A DNA stretch of 33,132 nt from Elusimicrobiota bacterium (lineage in GTDB: Bacteria; Elusimicrobiota; Elusimicrobia; UBA1565; UBA9628), in contig JACRDS010000109.1 in assembly GCA_016212825.1 (NCBI GenBank), positions 1-33,132 on the forward strand, read 5' to 3'. Below the pieces are notes generated by a model, which saw only the letters and a list, made by a program, of their open reading frames with translations, made no database searches and was not told where the DNA came from. This document shows, one piece after another, positions 31,982-33,132 of this stretch; positions within the stretch are counted from its first letter, which is position 1; each line of letters opens with the position of its first letter. The translations under genes and the position numbers were made by a program.

Positions 31982-32402
31982 CGAGAGGCACGAAGAGCGC
32001 TGCCTGCTCGACGGCTCCGGCATAGAGGGCTGCGCCGAGTGCCGCGCCTTCCTGGCCGCGATGGAAGCGGCCTCGGACTCGGCCCGGCGCGCCGCGCTCG
32101 AACCCCCGGCCTGGCTCGACGCCCAGGTCCTCGGCGGCAGAGCCTCCCGGCCGCGCTGGTCCTGGGTCGGGGCCAGCCTGGCCGCCGCCTGCGCGGCCGC
32201 GGCCCTGGTGGTCATCCCCACTCTCAGGGTGCCGCCCAATCTCAGCTGGACCAACGGCATCGAGAAGGACCTGGCGCGCATGGACAAGGAGCTCGCCGAC
32301 ATCTCCAAGCAGGTGGCCGTGGATTCGGAGGCCATCGAATTCTATCAGGACCTCGACCGCATCGAAAGGATGGCGCAGAGCCTCAAGCAGCAGAAACTCT
32401 AG
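31974..32402 (+). CDS. Single-TM anti-sigma-factor-like protein
   Basis: 142 aa; overlaps sigma gene by 8 nt; N-term HDERHEERCLLDGSGIEGCAECRAFL (Cys/His-containing), TM WVGASLAAACAAAALVVIPTL, C-terminal coiled coil. Confidence 0.7.
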   Translation: MHDERHEERCLLDGSGIEGCAECRAFLAAMEAASDSARRAALEPPAWLDAQVLGGRASRPRWSWVGASLAAACAAAALVVIPTLRVPPNLSWTNGIEKDLARMDKELADISKQVAVDSEAIEFYQDLDRIERMAQSLKQQKL

Positions 32403-32412
32403 GGAGGACAAC

Positions 32413-33048
32413 ATGAAAAAGTGGACACTGGCCGTGGCGTCTATGCTGATCCTGTCGCTGGCCGGCTCGGCCTTCGCGCAGAAGCCGCCGAAGGCTCCGA
32501 GGCACGTCCCGGACGAGCAGGAGATGGAAGAGCCGGACGAAGGCCAGATGGCCCCCAGGCCGGGAATGCCTCCCAGAGGCCCCATGGGACCCGGGATGGA
32601 GGAGCGCAATCCCGCGGTGGAGAAGGAGGCCATGGACTACCTCAAGAAGCAGGTCCCGGGCATCGAAGAGGACATCGAGAAGATGCAGCAGGACAAGCCC
32701 GAGGCCTTCCACAAGATGTTCCGGGGCTACATGTTCGCCTACCACAAGCCCGAGCTGCGCGACAAGGTCATCAGCAAGATCAAGTCGGACTTCCAGGTGC
32801 GCCGCCTGGTCAGGGCCGTGCGCCAGGCCAAGGGCGCGGAGAAGGACAAGTTCAAGGTGGACCTGGAGAAGGCCCTCTCCGAGCAGTTCGACAACAACCT
32901 GGAACGCATGGAGTTCAAGCTCAAGAAGATGCAGGAGGGGATCGCGGACCTCAAGACCCGCATCGACAAGCGCCGCTCGCTCAAGAGCGACATCGTCAAG
33001 AAGCGGCTGGGCGAGCTGACCGGGGAGACGGAGACCTGGGACTGGTGA
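32413..33048 (+). CDS. Secreted, charged helical protein (possible periplasmic partner of the ECF system)
   Basis: 211 aa; signal peptide MKKWTLAVASMLILSLAGSAFA; Pro/Met/Glu-rich then long charged helices; SD-like AGGGAGGA upstream. Confidence 0.75.
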   Translation: MKKWTLAVASMLILSLAGSAFAQKPPKAPRHVPDEQEMEEPDEGQMAPRPGMPPRGPMGPGMEERNPAVEKEAMDYLKKQVPGIEEDIEKMQQDKPEAFHKMFRGYMFAYHKPELRDKVISKIKSDFQVRRLVRAVRQAKGAEKDKFKVDLEKALSEQFDNNLERMEFKLKKMQEGIADLKTRIDKRRSLKSDIVKKRLGELTGETETWDW

Positions 33049-33066
33049 TTGGCAATCCGTAGAATG

Positions 33067-33126
33067 GCGCGGCATCCCCTACGGGGGTGCCGCGCAACCG
33101 CCGGCCCCTATGAGGGGCCGGCGGTT
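33067..33126 (+). terminator. Two directly abutting 13-bp hairpins after the sigma-factor operon
   Basis: GCGCGGCATCCCC-TAC-GGGGGTGCCGCGC (33067-33095, one G:U) then AACCGCCGGCCCC-TATGA-GGGGCCGGCGGTT (33096-33126). T-tract, if any, lies beyond the window. Confidence 0.75.
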
Positions 33127-33132
33127 CCGTTA

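Overview
This is a GC-rich bacterial window with roughly 25 supportable protein-coding genes. The lineage is possibly Elusimicrobiota, but that is a weak inference from overall character, not a marker-based call. The core (about 9.98-23.51 kb, minus strand) is one tightly overlapping respiratory cluster: actA - [unlisted 58-aa ORF] - actB - actC - actDE fusion - actF - [172-bp palindrome-rich spacer] - extra membrane-anchored monoheme cytochrome c - SCO1/SenC - coxA (A2-type) - coxC - [62-aa ORF / double hairpin] - coxD - coxB (fused cytochrome c, caa3-type) - ctaB. It encodes Alternative Complex III plus a caa3 oxidase. Flanking genes include a Lon/S16 protease with an apparent signal peptide and an internal ~100-aa duplication, a TPR receptor-like Ser/Thr kinase with its kinase domain at the C-terminus, a GGDEF protein, HtpX, AzoR, a WD40 propeller, a CDP-alcohol phosphatidyltransferase, TrmL, an alpha/beta hydrolase, a frameshifted lipase-like gene, a PLP aminotransferase, and an ECF sigma / anti-sigma-like / secreted protein triad. 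The observations I would check first are: (i) the 58-aa Tat-like/TM ORF overlapping actA and actB, missed by the 60-aa ORF cutoff; (ii) a dispersed GTGAAAACCAGGYACC repeat seen three times, once next to three palindromes and DnaA-box-like words inside the respiratory operon; (iii) the apparently exported Lon protease; (iv) the frameshift at ~29127 that makes the listed 517-aa ORF an artefact; (v) several promoter -10 boxes placed so close to start codons that leaderless transcription is likely. No tRNA, rRNA or CRISPR array was seen.
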